From contig JAJNNQ010000009.1 of NCBI GenBank assembly GCA_027886175.1, forward strand, positions 30,059,501 through 30,123,500: a DNA stretch of 64,000 bases. The letters run 5' to 3'. This DNA is from Phylloscopus collybita (lineage: Eukaryota > Chordata > Aves > Passeriformes > Phylloscopidae). Each line of letters starts with the position of its first letter. The stretch's first letter is position 1. The position numbers and the translations under genes were made by a program. Shown piece by piece: positions 1-12,877 of the stretch. The notes beneath the pieces were generated by a model, which searched no databases, was not told the DNA's origin, and was given only the letters and a program-made list of their open reading frames with translations.

Positions 1-1954
1 CTGCAGTGGATATCCAGTTTCAGTAAAAGAAACAAGCAAGCAAGGCAGACGCTAAAGGATCAGTCGGATATAGGTCTTTTTTGTTTACTTCAACCCACAC
101 ATACAGATGTATCTTCTTCCACGGTTTGACATTTTACAGAGGTGTTTTGCTTTTGATGTACTTTACTTCTTGTGTGAGCCATTTTGTTGGTATCTCCTAC
201 ACAGACTGAAGCAGAATGCTTTGGAAAGAGAGCGATGTGCTGAGGTTCCTGTGCTGAAGAACAAGTGAGCATGCCTAATGGAAAGAAGGTTGAGGACACA
301 GCAGAGAGTATCAAAGTGCTGCCTCACTGCACTGACCTGCCAAGCACCAGGAGCAGGGAACCTTTCTAGTGCTGAGTGTGGTGGAGAATGTATTCAGTCA
401 TTCCTGGCGACTCCCTGAGATGCTAAAAGATAACCTGTCACCACCTCATTTCACTATCAACCTTGTTGTGCTGTGAAGAACCTTCCTACAACCATGATGC
501 ATTAAGGAGGTGGAGTTAGAAACCCTTAACTTCAAAGCACAGCAACTTTAAGTTAGTCCTCTGAAAAATCAACCTAATAAGACTTACGCTGTAAAGACAG
601 CCTCATGTTGTTTACTTATAATTAAATATACCCATTAACTGGTTAAAAATGCAAAAGCTTCTTCCTCTGCATCTAAACTGATGCTTGAACATTTCAATTT
701 TCTTGGTGCCATTGCTATTTAGAATGTTTCAAAAAGATGCTTTCACAGAGGTTTGATACCACATTTATCTGCAGAAGACAGAGCAATATAAAAATCAATT
801 TCTTTGCAGCTTGTACAGTATTTTATGAATTTTTACTGTATTTTTTATTGATCAGCAAGTTCTTCCACAGCTTTGCTATTTAACCAAACTTATCCTGCTT
901 TTGTCAATGTGTAATGAGCTGAAATTAATTTAAGGCCCTAAGACAAGCACAATCATCTTGTTTCTTGATAACAATGAAGTCATATTACATCTTCCCCAGC
1001 TACTCAAGATCTCTGTTGCAAATCTGTCATCGTAACAAATGCATATGTTGTGGCAATGCAACCTAGCTGGATTTTAAGATCTTTAACTTTCATTTTTATG
1101 CTTGAAATGGCCTTGCAATGACATGCAGCAAAGAAAGCTTTCACTTATGACTATATTACTATCCTGGATCAAGCACTAGTAAAAGGAAAAATATCTTTAT
1201 AGATGCAAGTACACACATAGCCAGCAAGGATAGGAGAATGGTGCCATTACAACTAATCACTCAGACTGGAAGCATAGCCTAAGCTCATGACCAATGGCTG
1301 CATGAAAAAACTAAATAATCACAAGAAGCTGATTTTAGATATCCTAAGCAGGACATTTGGGGGTTTTTGGACTGAATTTTAAGGGTAATTTTGGATAAAC
1401 ATAACCTTTGCAGATGCCAAAAACCAGTCATGTGGTTTGGAAAGAAGTATTCAAAGATCATTGCTTGAATGGATTTTGGCAGGGTCAAGGCAAAATTCCA
1501 ACAGTACATACCACCAGTGCCACCCACTTGCAGCACTGCGCAAATCGTTTTAGAAAATAAAGTCTGAAAGAGGCACTTCATAAAAAACTACCAGCTCTCA
1601 CTTGCAAACTGCATTTTCCAGGAAGTATTGGGGAACTACTTGGTGGAGTTAGGATAAAATGACTGTCTATATAAACTCATTTTACATCTGTACTTACCCA
1701 CAAGTTTTGATTTAGGGTTGCAGTATTTAGAGCTGGCAACGTCATGATTTGTTTTTCTGATTCCTGTAGTCCTGCCCAAACCCAAAGCATTTTTCTTTTG
1801 AAGCTTTATGTAATCTCTAGAGAAATTGAGTCTTTCAGTAGAAACACTTTTTAAGGCTAATCCTGGTAATCCAAGGGATGTGCAAAAATCCTTCACCTGA
1901 GGAGAAATAACTCCAAGTACCCAAGCACACAGGAATGCATTTGAATGGAAAGTG
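1..1954. other. Unannotated AT-rich non-coding stretch
   Basis: No gene, RNA gene or mobile element is recognised here. The open frames on both strands (up to 128 codons on the minus strand between 1636 and 2022) have no recognisable domain, no codon-like composition and no plausible splice context, so I treat them as chance frames. The last part (about 1900-1954) leads into an old CR1 relic and could include its most diverged 5' edge. Confidence 0.6.
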
Positions 1955-2512
1955 GCATGGTAGTGGAAAACCTGGGGATCTTCATGGAAAACAAGCTGAA
2001 GCCAACCTGTGCAACAAAACATGCCAACATCTCAAGTTGCACTAGCCTGATGAAGGCAATTCTCTCCCCTCTGCTCAGCACTGCTGAAACCACTGTCTAC
2101 AATCTAGGCTCCCTGGGTACAAGACAGACATAGACATACCAGAGCAAGGGCAGTAAAAGCAATTAAAAGATTTCAGGTTTTTTTTCATATGACAGTTTGG
2201 TAGTAATGTGGATGTTCAGCCTGGACAAGTATCTGATGGGAGCATGTGGATTTTGTACCAGACTCTTCTCAGTAGTAGCCAGAGAAAGGATGGAAACACT
2301 GGAAATTGTTTAAACAAAAAAGTTTTTACCTAGGGTGATGAAAAACTGGAACAGGTTTCAGAGGTTATAAAGTTTTCATCCTTGGACATATTCAAGACAT
2401 GACAGGACACAGCTAATATCAAGCTGCATGATATCTACATGATCTTCCTTTGCACAGAGCTTTGACTAAATAGTCTTCAGAGGTCCTTTCTCCATCTTCA
2501 ACTATGACTTCA
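1955..2512 (+). mobile_element. Old, diverged CR1 LINE fragment (3' part), sense strand
   Basis: The order of recognisable CR1 landmarks is preserved over about 560 bases. A stretch reading 'cccctctgctcagcactg' at 2066-2083 matches the conserved line that in intact copies runs on to 'gtgaggcc'. Next come 'aggctccctgggtacaag' near 2105, 'ccagactcttctcagtagt' near 2259, 'aaaaactggaacaggttt' near 2341, 'catccttggacatattcaa' near 2377, 'gacaggacacag' near 2401, and a final 'cagaggtcctttctccatc' near 2478. This is the 3' end of the reverse transcriptase frame plus the 3' untranslated region. Many substitutions and small deletions have accumulated and no clean octamer tail remains, so it is an old insertion. 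It has no coding capacity. The subfamily cannot be assigned by eye. Confidence 0.85.
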
Positions 2513-5500
2513 AGGATCCATTCCAGAGAGATCAGAACTACTTAGTTTCCCTTTAATGTGTTTTCTTTCACTTGGTCACATCTGAGTTTGATTAAAGGAA
2601 AGCAACAAATGTACCACAATGAAAGCAAATTTCAGGCTCCCCTTTATTTTACATATGATTCAGGAAAATATTTGCTGATAATATTGTTAGAAAGCCATGA
2701 GCCTTAAGTGAGATCTTTATATGGTGCTGATGAGAAACTGAAACAGCCAACGCCAATGCATTTATTTATAAAGCATTATTAAGCATGCACTTAAACAGAA
2801 ATAGTGTAGACCATGCAATACTGCAGCAAACTCGACTTTGGGCACAGGAGTAGTCTACCTCTGTATTCAAATTAGATTTTAAATGTAGTTTTAATCCATC
2901 AGGAACAGGGCATAGTGATTCATTTGAAATCAGGTGTTAACATCTGCTCCAACAGAGTCTCGAATTTTTGCTGTAACCCATTTCCATTGCACTGGTAGCC
3001 TAGGGTGGAGAAATAAATACCCCTTTCAATGTCTGGCAGTAGGTAGAAATTACAAATGTGACCTAAAGTGTGGCATTTTCAGTTCTGCAGGCCTCTATAT
3101 AATCTAGAAGAGGGCATAAGTTATAAAGGGCTTCAATTCAACTAGCCGTAACTGTTAATACTCTCAATGTCCTGAAATGAGGGCTTCTATTGACTGTTCT
3201 CTCTGTCAGAAGCACTGGACCCAAGATAACTTGGCTAGAACAGCTTCTGGTCAGCTCTGAGTACAAATGCCAAGACTCATTAACATTCTTTGTCTTATAC
3301 TGTCCTTCATGTTGAGGTCTTCAGAGTTGTCATTGAAGAAATTAAATATTTAAGAACATACAAGTTAACATCAGTAAAAGAAAATATCTACTGCCATTTT
3401 CTTGGTGTAAATACCTCTGCACTAGAAAAAGGTGAAGGAGGAAGAAGGTTTCCTCCACTGTCATTTTGCTCATCATTTTAGCTTTCAACTAAAATATAGG
3501 GAAAATGATACTATATAGTATATCATAGTAGAGTATATAAATATAGTAAAATACAGTAAACCCATAGAACTACTATATGTAAATCAATATTATAGCATTA
3601 GAAGACTCTTGGATTTTTATTACTTATATGTAGGTGAAAAAAAAGTTAGAAAATGTTTAGGTAGCAAATATATTCAAATAAATTATTAGTGACATTTAAT
3701 TTTGACATTCTTCCAAATATGCTTATTATATATCCAAATGATGCACATATGGGAAAAATATGATCATGTAATAGAAGAAATTTCTGTTTATTGGCAAAGC
3801 CAAAAAAATTACTGAACTTTAAACACCTGATTTTTCAGTAGAAGCAAACATATTTACTATAAAGTTTTCTTTACATCCTTTTATTCCTTCTAAAGAAACT
3901 GATAATGTAACTCCTTCACAGGTAATTGTAATATGGTGTCTTCTTTATCAACAGCAAATTTTTAACTCTGACTATTCTACCACACAGCAGTAAGCAGCCA
4001 ACGCATGCATAGTAAATCTAATTCTTGTTTTATCTTCGGTCCTAGAGCTGGATGTCTCCTGTTCCAACTCTTCTGAGCTGATATTAGCTATTGACTCTTC
4101 ATGCTAGACCTGGGAGTAAAAGTACAGGAAACAGAGCTTTTCTCAGGGTTCTGGTGCTCTAGAACTTCATGGGTACTCCAGTAAATGAAGAACCTCATTT
4201 TAAGTGACTGGTAGTACTGACCAGGCTGACAATACTTACTTAGGAGAAGAAAATTAAGACTATTTCAGTTCATTCAACAGCACTTAGTGAAGCCTGTTGC
4301 AAGCAGTTCTATAGGGCCTCAAGAGAAAACTTTGCAAGACTTCTTTTCAACAAAACCTGATTGTGGGATGGTAACAGCTTTCTATCCAGTACCTTTTTGT
4401 ATTGTAAAGGCTCAACACAGCCCTGCTGGAATCAATTGAAGTTATATCCATTTGCATCAGCAAAGGATCTGGCTGCAACTATTTAGTGGTCAACAGCAGC
4501 TCAAGTATATTCTAAAGAACTTGTTTGTTTTGCATTCTCTCGACTTTGAAAACCGTTCAGTTCATGTATAAAAACTTGCACTGTTCAGGAACATGGATCT
4601 ATTTGCAAGAGGTGACTCATGCTTTTGCTGGAGACAGAATTAAAAGTAAAACAAATTGAACTTAAGTTAGAAAGGAAATAAATACACTGGCAGACAGAAC
4701 TAAAAGGCTCACTGATGTCACGCTATTAAGTCCTAGAAAATTACTCTATCATTCTGCTGCCTGAGCCTAGGATTCTTTCCTTTCTTCTTAATCTCACTTT
4801 CTGGACATTATCCAGCTTACTTGATTCACCTCTCAACTTGTAGCCTCTGTCAATCTTTAGAAAAAGAAGCCCTTTGGATTTTTTTTTCCCTTTCTTCTTG
4901 TTGCCAAGGATTCTGTTTAAAAAGCATGCTTGCTTGACTTTCAGGAATTTGCACCAATATAGAATAGCGACGAGTTACAGCATGTTCAAGAAATGCACAC
5001 ACTTCCAAGCACAGAAAGAATTGATAACCAACAAGGCAGCTACGGTATTATGTTGCATATATTGCACCATTTCCTTTTTATCAGCAAGAAAGTTTATAAA
5101 TATTAGTTGCATTTGTTTGAAACTAACCAACCAAGATCCTAATAAGCCTGACAAACATTTCAGTATGTGTTATCAAGTAAAATATTACAAGCCAGGTGGA
5201 TATGAAAAGTATGTCTGGAAAGTTAACAAACTCCTGCTTAAAAACAATACTGCAAAGGATTTCAGTAGAAGTAATTTTTCATGATAATCCTCAAAGTAAT
5301 TTGGCATGCTGTCAAATATTAACTTTCAAGGTCATGTCTATGTATTTTATATTCCAAAATTTCTCACTAAGCTCAAGCATAAATCAGACTTTCTGCCTTT
5401 AAGGGAAAGGAGGTCTAAACTAGAAGAGACAGACAGAGAAGCAGCCTTCCTTCCATTTTTTGCATCACCTAGGACAGCAACCTGTGCCTTTCACGAAGTG

Positions 5501-8500
5501 GCATTATCCCATGCACCTCAGCTTGACTAGGGTTTGTCCCCATGTCTTGTCCTGGAAGTATATTTTCCTGTGGAAAGTTACTAAAAATTTCCAGCAGAAA
5601 GTCTTGATCCTGAACATCTCAGATCCCCAGACACAGCTTGAAATTAGATTAATATCCTCATCAGCCATTATTTTATTTCTGACTGAAGTGCTCCTAGACT
5701 TTCTATCTTGGCACCCAAAGACTCCCTGAAGAACAGAAAATTTTTAAACCCCTTTCACTTCAGTTTTTTTTTCTTTAGGTTTGCCTTTTCTGCTGGAAAT
5801 TCTCACTAAACAGAGCAGCTGTTTCATATTTTAAATATTCACTTGCATGCCATGAGGAAAAATGCTGCAAAAAGATAGCAGATGAAGTGTGTTTTTCAAC
5901 GTGCCATTTTTCCAGTAACACCAATATATGGGCTACATCATCCAGTGTAAATTTCACAAACACCCCTTTGGTTAACGCTCACTGCTGTATGGCCTTTAGC
6001 CTCTAAATATTTTCAATAACACATGCTCGGTGCATGGACTTAGGTGAAAGGCAGTAGCAACTTCCTTGGCCTTAAAGCTTCTTCTCATCTTCATTAACAC
6101 AACTTCCCTTTCCCTGCCATCTACCTTTTTGTAATCCTGATTAAGAATAATGCTTCCAGTTTATGGTGCAATTCAGCCACTGACAGTCAATGGATTTCTG
6201 TTGGGCTAGAAGCAGATTAAAAATCTGGTTCAGAATAACACTCTAGCCTAAATAGAAAGTTCTTAATGTTAGTTATCCCACTGTCACACATGTATAACTT
6301 CCCCACACCCTCCCCACTTCAAGAGCTTTGTGTAGGTAGCCTCTCTTATTGTGAACACAGCTTTAATGTAATAAAAAGGAATCCCCCTTCCTGCTAAAAC
6401 TGCCAGTTATGAAGATTAGAATAATATGCCTCAGTTTTTTTCCTATCATATCACAAACTGTGTAAATTACAGAACATTTACAGAACATTTTCAGAAGAGA
6501 TATGCTCACTGCACAACTGCAACACTCTATGCTAGTTCATTTTGGTCTTTGGCAGGGAGAGAAGGACAAGACTCTGTCAAGTAAGCAGCTACCATCAGAA
6601 TATGGGTTTGGCCTGTGGCACATTCCCTTGCCAGGACAAGAAATTCTTGGATGGTCAAAAGCAGGGTGCAAGCCAGGTGAATTACCTTGGCAGCCTGGGA
6701 TATGGTCCATAGACTATTACATCACTATATTTGTCTAAGTGTAAAGTTATGCAGGGAGTACAAGCAAACACCTGGACATAGATAAAGCCTGCTAAAAGCT
6801 AACAAGATTTTTTCCTGGACTCAGAGCTTTCATATTTTTCCATTGTCCAAATTATATAAAGTATTCCAGATTTCAGTACTACATGTTATGAAAATCTTGT
6901 TCTTTTCCATTACTCTTAAGGGATTTCAAATTTTCCTTCTAAATAGAATCTACTATATTAAGTGTTGTGCAGAAAAAACCCCACTCAAATCACAAACACT
7001 TTCCTATCCAAAATACATGAACATCCATTTACTTCATTGTCATATTTCACCTGCTACTTCTGCCCTTGAACATGACCACATTTCATTCAGAATTTCATTC
7101 AGGCTGCTTGATGTCAGATAAAATCTTCCCCAGGAAGGGTTTCATGGAAACAAATTGCTCAGGCATAAAAATGTACATTACAGGGTATCTCAGCCTACTA
7201 GTATTTTACTTGCTCTGAGTTTCTGGGTATTAAACTACATCCAGAAGTCCTACAAACTGTCTTATTTTATGGCTGACAAAATGGTTCAGCTCCACCTTTC
7301 AGGTGAGCGGCTGCCTGCACTGGCTTGCTAACTGGGGTTAAACCACAAGGCTTGGCTTTGAAAACATGACACAACACACCGAAAAAATCAAAACAACTTT
7401 GAAGAAACCCATTGTGAACAACACTTAATCTTGTTTTGCTCTGTGCCAACAATCACTGTGGAAAATATTTTGAGGATAATAAGCACAGCTGTGAATTAGA
7501 CAGTAATTTAGGACACTGTTCTCAAATTATATTGTGAGTTATGAGGACATATTTCACAGAATTGAAGGAGTTGAATATGGAAGTCCCACTAGGTTTTCTA
7601 TAGAAAGCAAATGAAGCTGATAAATTAAATCAAGATGGACAAATGGAAAAATTATAATGTAACTATTCACAGAAAAAGTGTCCTATTATTCTTTAGTGGG
7701 ACATTTTCAAGACATGATTTAAGCTTAATCCATTATCAATAGAAAAGTTTTATGCAGAGAAGCTCTTATAACAAAGTCACCTTTATCTTTCACAGTGAGA
7801 AGGCCAATTGTCTTCAAATATGTGGCCACCAGTCACTATTGTTATTAGTGTAAAAATATCTGAACCTTGTTGCCAAGCACCATTTTTAGGTACACCTCAG
7901 CAAACACAGCACTCCAGCTGTTAAGCAAACATTATGATGTCTGTTTGAGAGTCTTTCAAAAGCAATGTACAACAAAAGGAATCCCAGAAAAGAAGTGGGA
8001 TAACAACATAAAGGTAAAATTGTGTGCTTTTCACACATTTTTCCTCCTTGTGTACTCTTATTATCTCCACTGTTACTGTTCACATTACATTGCAGCTACT
8101 AGCAAAGACAAGAGAAGTAATCTGGAGATGTAGGCAGAGTCCTTTGCTTTCTAAACATGTAACTAAACACATTCTAAAGATATGAACTGTAATTATATCA
8201 CTGAATCTTTCCTTTCTGTTATGAATTTTATACCAAAATATAATTTAATTGCAACCTTTAATCAAGCAAAATTATTGTAACTATGAACACTAAATTTTGT
8301 CCCTCACTTGATGTTTCCACTGGCTCCTGCAATCTTTTACATGCTGAAATGTCTGGCTGGCAAAAACTTTGTTACAGTGCTATGCGAAGAGTTACTGCTC
8401 TTTAGAAGAGTTGCTACTTGTGGTATGAAAAAGTCAAGCTGGAAGTGATACACTTGAGGGCAATCATCCTTTTCATCCAACCATTACTAAAAGATTAAGC

Positions 8501-10839
8501 AGGACAGAACACAGTAGAATCTTCAGTTAAAATAGGAGATACCTAAATGCAGCTTTCTATGGAAGCTATACTACAGCGAAGTAAAGAATCTCTAAATTTA
8601 CATTACCCAACTCACAAAGGATTATGTTAAACTTATTTAGTAACAACTTAAAATTCTTAAACTTATTCAGTATCACCAAAACCAAAACAGCTACTAGAAA
8701 GACAACAGAGAGCCTACTTAATTACCAAAAATAAAGTAAAAATGGCAGAAAAACAAGTACAAAAACGTTCTGCTTTGACAAGGGAAGACACCCGTAAAAG
8801 GTAGCACAAATTTCTAAATTGCCTCAAACATGTTTAAAAGGTGGTCTCTGTAATTTATGCTTCATCCTAGCCCCAGGAAAGGTGTAAAAGTTTCCATATT
8901 TTTTATGCTGGGTCACAGAGAAGGGGTATTTGTTGCAAATCGTTGATTTCTATAGGAAGGCATCTGGGTGTCTTAAGCACTACACAATTACCTCCCTTCT
9001 GAACCATTCACCAAGACAAGATGGCTGATGGCAGCAATATCTCCTTTCATGAGCTCCACTTTGCCAGGGCTCCAACTGAGTCACTCATAGACTGCTGTCT
9101 TCCTAAGAGGCAAGAGTAGACCTGCAATGCTGGCTTACAGCTTTCTCCCTCCCCCAGTGATGTAGGCAACAGATTGTTCATTCCGCTCATTTTCAGATAA
9201 AAAACTCTGGATGATGAAAGCAATCTGTTCCAATTAAAAAAAAAAAAAAATCCATGCTAAACAAAACCATTGCAACTCCTCCTACTGACTTGTGGTGTCA
9301 CCAGCTATATCTGCAGCCACTGAAGTTGCCTGAGTGTAGGTGTACTCACAAGCCTACTGTATGAGCAGGATTACCATAGCAATCACAGCTCCTAGAAGCA
9401 CTACCTTGAGGCATTTAAAGATAAACCTGGTTTTGGTGGAATTGAAATTTAGCAGTACATACCAAGATCACAGGAGTCCAGAGTGCACTACACTAGACAG
9501 AACCAAGCCTAACACCTCACAGGGCACTTCTCTGTTTCAATAAACTGGATCAGTATGTGCATTTCAGAATCTTGACCTACAAACACAGCACACCTGAGTA
9601 ACAGCCCACCAAAGAGAAGTCTTCAAAATAGTGTTGTTAAGAAAAGAAAACTGAAACTTAAAAATCAGTGATTGCAACGGATGACAGATCCCATTTTTAC
9701 CTGTTGCTGCAACCAAGGACCAACATCTTAATTATGACTAAGAGAATTCTAAGTAGCCATACAAAATAAACTAATGTAAAACAATATTATCTTTTAACTG
9801 CTATGACACATACAGTATCTCTCCAAACCAATAAAACCGTACAGTTATGAATTGCAACATTCAGCATGAAGACACTTTATAATAATTCCTCCAGTTCTAT
9901 TACTCTTGGTAGGTTTTCAGAAGGATGAACTTATAACCTACATCTCAAGTAAGCACTATTTAGGTGTTAGATTTTCCTCCTTCTCTTCATTTAACTTTTG
10001 CCCACCACCTCTTTCCCCTACAGCAAACAAAAAAATTTGGACATTATCAGTCACCTTTACCCTGTCTCTGAACACCCCAAGTATAACAGTGTGCTTGGCG
10101 CAGCCAGCAGTATTTGGAATGAAAGTAGTTTCATACCAATCAAGTTAAATTATAACCCATACTAGCCTCAGTCCAAATTCTAAAAAGACCACCAGCATTA
10201 GACAGAAAAGAGCCCAGGATTCCTAACCTGGGAGATATAGCCAGCTGTAGCACACCAATAGAACCTTTCAGGCACCACAAGTACTTGCAGCTTCAGAGAA
10301 TCACCTTGCAAAACCTGACTACACTGCTTTATCCTTCTAGTTCCATCTGGATTGTGCATTAAGATAACAGCAAACAAATATCCCTGCTGAATTGAAGTGA
10401 CTAGAAACAGGTAGGTGCAGAGAGGGGATATGAGCTGGCTGGGCATTGGGTAGCTTGTGTTTCTGCTAGGCAGTAGTAAAGTTGAGAAGGATGGGAAAGG
10501 GAAATCACAAGTTAAACTGTGGTAGTCCAGAAAGCATGTGTTCTACAGCAGGGAGTCAGAAGAGAATAGTCAGAGTAGAAGCTGGAATCTGAACTGGGTT
10601 AGAGCAGTTTTCTGTGAACATGTTTTAAAGTGGGTCTCAAGTCTTTCCAGAGAAAGGTGGTCAGTTTAAGTATTAGGAAGGCAGCTAAGAAAAGCAGCAC
10701 TAAAAAATGCATAGATGGTAAGATAACACATGATTTTTAACTTTTTTCAGGTTGTTTTTTTGCTTTGCCTCTCCCTGTAAATAAACCTAAAAATGTGGGG
10801 AAGGGAGGTGGGTAGTTAACTAAGAAAGTCATGAACAGA
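2513..10839. other. Long unannotated AT-rich stretch
   Basis: I see no supported gene in these 8.3 kb. The segment at about 3490-3600 is very rich in short TATA/ATAG words. A 15-base A run lies at 9236-9250. The sense frame at 4874-5284 (136 codons) begins in a T-rich tract and shows no domain. A short piece near 7334-7352 reading 'ctggggttaaaccacaa' resembles the inner edge of some avian LTR elements, but no LTR body is visible around it. Regulatory elements could be present but cannot be recognised without conservation data. Confidence 0.55.
9236..9250 (+). repeat. Poly(A) tract, 15 bases
   Basis: This is an uninterrupted run of A. I see no retroposed gene body upstream that would make it a retrocopy tail, so it is best called a simple homopolymer. 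Confidence 0.9.
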
Positions 10840-12080
10840 AGTTCAAGTCATCCCTCATGCAGCTTGTCATTTTTGCAGGCACCTGCCACTCACAGGCACT
10901 CATGCCCACTTGCTGGAATGGCTTTTTCCAAGATGAGACTCCCTCAAACATAAATCACTGCACTCATCACACTGCTGCTGCCTACAAGGCCCCCCACACA
11001 GCAAATGGGACCTGCGCAAAAGCAGTGGTCACTCCAGGACAAGGCTTTCTCCTTACCCCACAGAATGTGCCTTTTTGCATAGCTACCAGCCTGCCCTAAC
11101 AGGATTCACTTTGCTCACAATCACCACAGCAAGCTTTTGCCCACCATATCTTGCCTCACAATCCCTTGTCACCCCTAGACAAGGCTCCTCCCTACATATC
11201 CCTAGTCCTTTCTCAAGGCCTTCTGTCCCACTTAGTGGTGGCTACTGCTTTCCAAACAATCACTTTTCATAAGACTGGAAGCCTGCTCCAAACACAAGGC
11301 ACTCCATGGGTAAAGGCCCCCACATAACAGGTCCTCTCTTTGAAGACAAGCCCACCAAAACATGAGGCACTCAGCCCATGAATAGCATCAGCGCGCTCTC
11401 CTGCCACCCCCACCACCTCCCCACCATATGGAAGCTGCACACATGCATGTGCAAGCCTTTCAGAAGGCTGTCCTTCCGCCAACACCTCACTGCTCACAAG
11501 CCCACAAGCTTTCCTCAATCCCTTAGCCTATGGACCCATGCTGCCACAATACACTTCACCCTGCCACCTTCAAAGGCATCTTCTCCTTCTGGACAAATCC
11601 TTTCATTCATCTGTTCCCAGCCATCCCCCCCACCCCTGATCCCATTTCCATAGACTGAAAGCCCACCCAAGTGCTTGTACAAGACCCTTTTCTGGTAAAC
11701 ACCATCTGGTGTGCACCTTCCTGTTGAAAGCATATACCACTCTGCACCTTTCCCGTGGAAACGGTTCCCAACATCATCCAGAGAATACTTTCTCCACAAG
11801 CCCAAAAATCTGCTTCAGAGGAGACCCTCAGCCTCTGAACACTCCTGCAGCCTCACTCCTAGTGGTCCCACAGCAAGAAGAAACTGCTCACAAGCATGTG
11901 TCACTCTGGGACGAGGTTGCACTGATCACTGGCAGGTCACTTCTCACAAGAGTTCAAGCCTGCCCAAAAGCTATCTCCTCACTTTAGGAAGCATGTGCCA
12001 ATCCTTAAGAATGCTTGTGCCCAGCCCTGCAGGACATACTCACCTCTTCTACACAAGGCCTTCTTTCTCCATTCCATATT
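10840..12080. repeat. C-rich, G-poor block; possible decayed tandem repeat
   Basis: For about 1.2 kb the plus strand becomes clearly richer in C than in G, unlike the AT-rich DNA on both sides. Motifs of the kind (A)CAAGC or (A)CAAGG recur throughout, for example near 10984, 11040, 11130, 11179, 11213, 11295, 11346, 11452, 11497, 11796, 11889, 11952 and 12053. Many intervals fall near 50 or 100 bases. Longer cognate phrases recur as well: 'ggtcactccaggacaaggct' (about 11027), 'tgtcacccctagacaaggct' (about 11168) and 'tgtcactctgggacgaggtt' (about 11899); also 'gctcacaagcccac' (about 11493) and 'gctcacaagcatg' (about 11886). I infer an old minisatellite or satellite-like array that has decayed. 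Frames stay open for up to 160 codons on the plus strand (11711-12193), which fits skewed composition; no domain is visible. Confidence 0.5.
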
Positions 12081-12776
12081 CCTCCTTCTCTAACTCCACA
12101 GTTACTTCAATTGTCAATGCAATTGTGAGCAGCATAGGATTGTTGTTTCTATGTGTGCAGTTGCAAAATAGTTGTCATTACAAAAAAGCATGAGAAGTGA
12201 CACAAATGTTTATTGTTGGCTTTTCTTGGGGTACTAATGATTAATTCTTAATGTTTCACACCTCCCCCTTAAATATTTTAATACAGGCCTGATAACTAGA
12301 GTGGAATGGGTAGGTCTCTGATGGCTATTACTAGGCATGATAATAGCTATAAGAAACAATCAAGTAAAAGCTTGGTTTGAAGAGTATTTTAACTTAATTC
12401 CTAGAAAGGTTCCAATACTGCTGTTTTATATCCTTTTTTCTTGTCAACCTTTTGACAGTTTCTTTAGCAGTAATGTGCCAAAACTGAAGAACTGGTTTCT
12501 GTTAGAAGCCAATCACTTTCTAACCTTTTATATATATTTTTATTTTTTAATTAATCTAGCAGTTAAATGAGAGGCTAAGATTGTGAGAGACTTACCTGTG
12601 GAGAAAGACAGCACACAGATATTATTTGAGATAAAGAGCCACATCAATTTCTATAATCTAACTGTATCCTTTACTTTCTGCAAGATGAGGGAAGTGAACA
12701 TTGGTATTTTTAAGGAACAGCTGAACACCTTAAACCCTATAGAAACGGAGAACTTAGTGGATGTTGTTATAGTGTT
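12081..12776. other. Unannotated AT-rich stretch after the C-rich block
   Basis: Composition returns to the AT-rich background. No gene, RNA or mobile element is recognised. Confidence 0.55.
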
Positions 12777-12877
12777 AAAAAAAAAAAGAAACACCAACCA
12801 AGAAAACAAAACAAACAAAACAAAACAACACACACAAAAACCACAAACAAACAAACAAACAAACAAACAAAACACCT
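12777..12877 (+). repeat. A/C simple repeat with pure (CAAA)n core
   Basis: This is a 100-base tract of A and C with hardly any other base. The core at about 12843-12873 is a regular CAAA repeat, flanked by imperfect AAAAC, CACA and poly(A) pieces. It is a tetranucleotide microsatellite inside an A/C-rich low-complexity tract. Open frames across it on both strands encode only Asn/Lys/Gln-rich or Phe/Cys/Leu-rich strings and are artefacts of composition. Confidence 0.95.

Noticed and set aside
4874..5284. 136-codon sense frame with a hydrophobic start that might look like a signal peptide
   Set aside because: The Phe/Leu-rich start is encoded by a T-rich tract. The rest shows no domain, and there is no promoter or splice context.
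11711..12193. Longest open frame of the window (160 codons, plus strand)
   Set aside because: It lies in the C-skewed repeat-like block where biased composition lowers stop frequency. Another frame overlaps it, there is no recognisable domain, and Ser/Pro/Thr/Cys richness follows composition.
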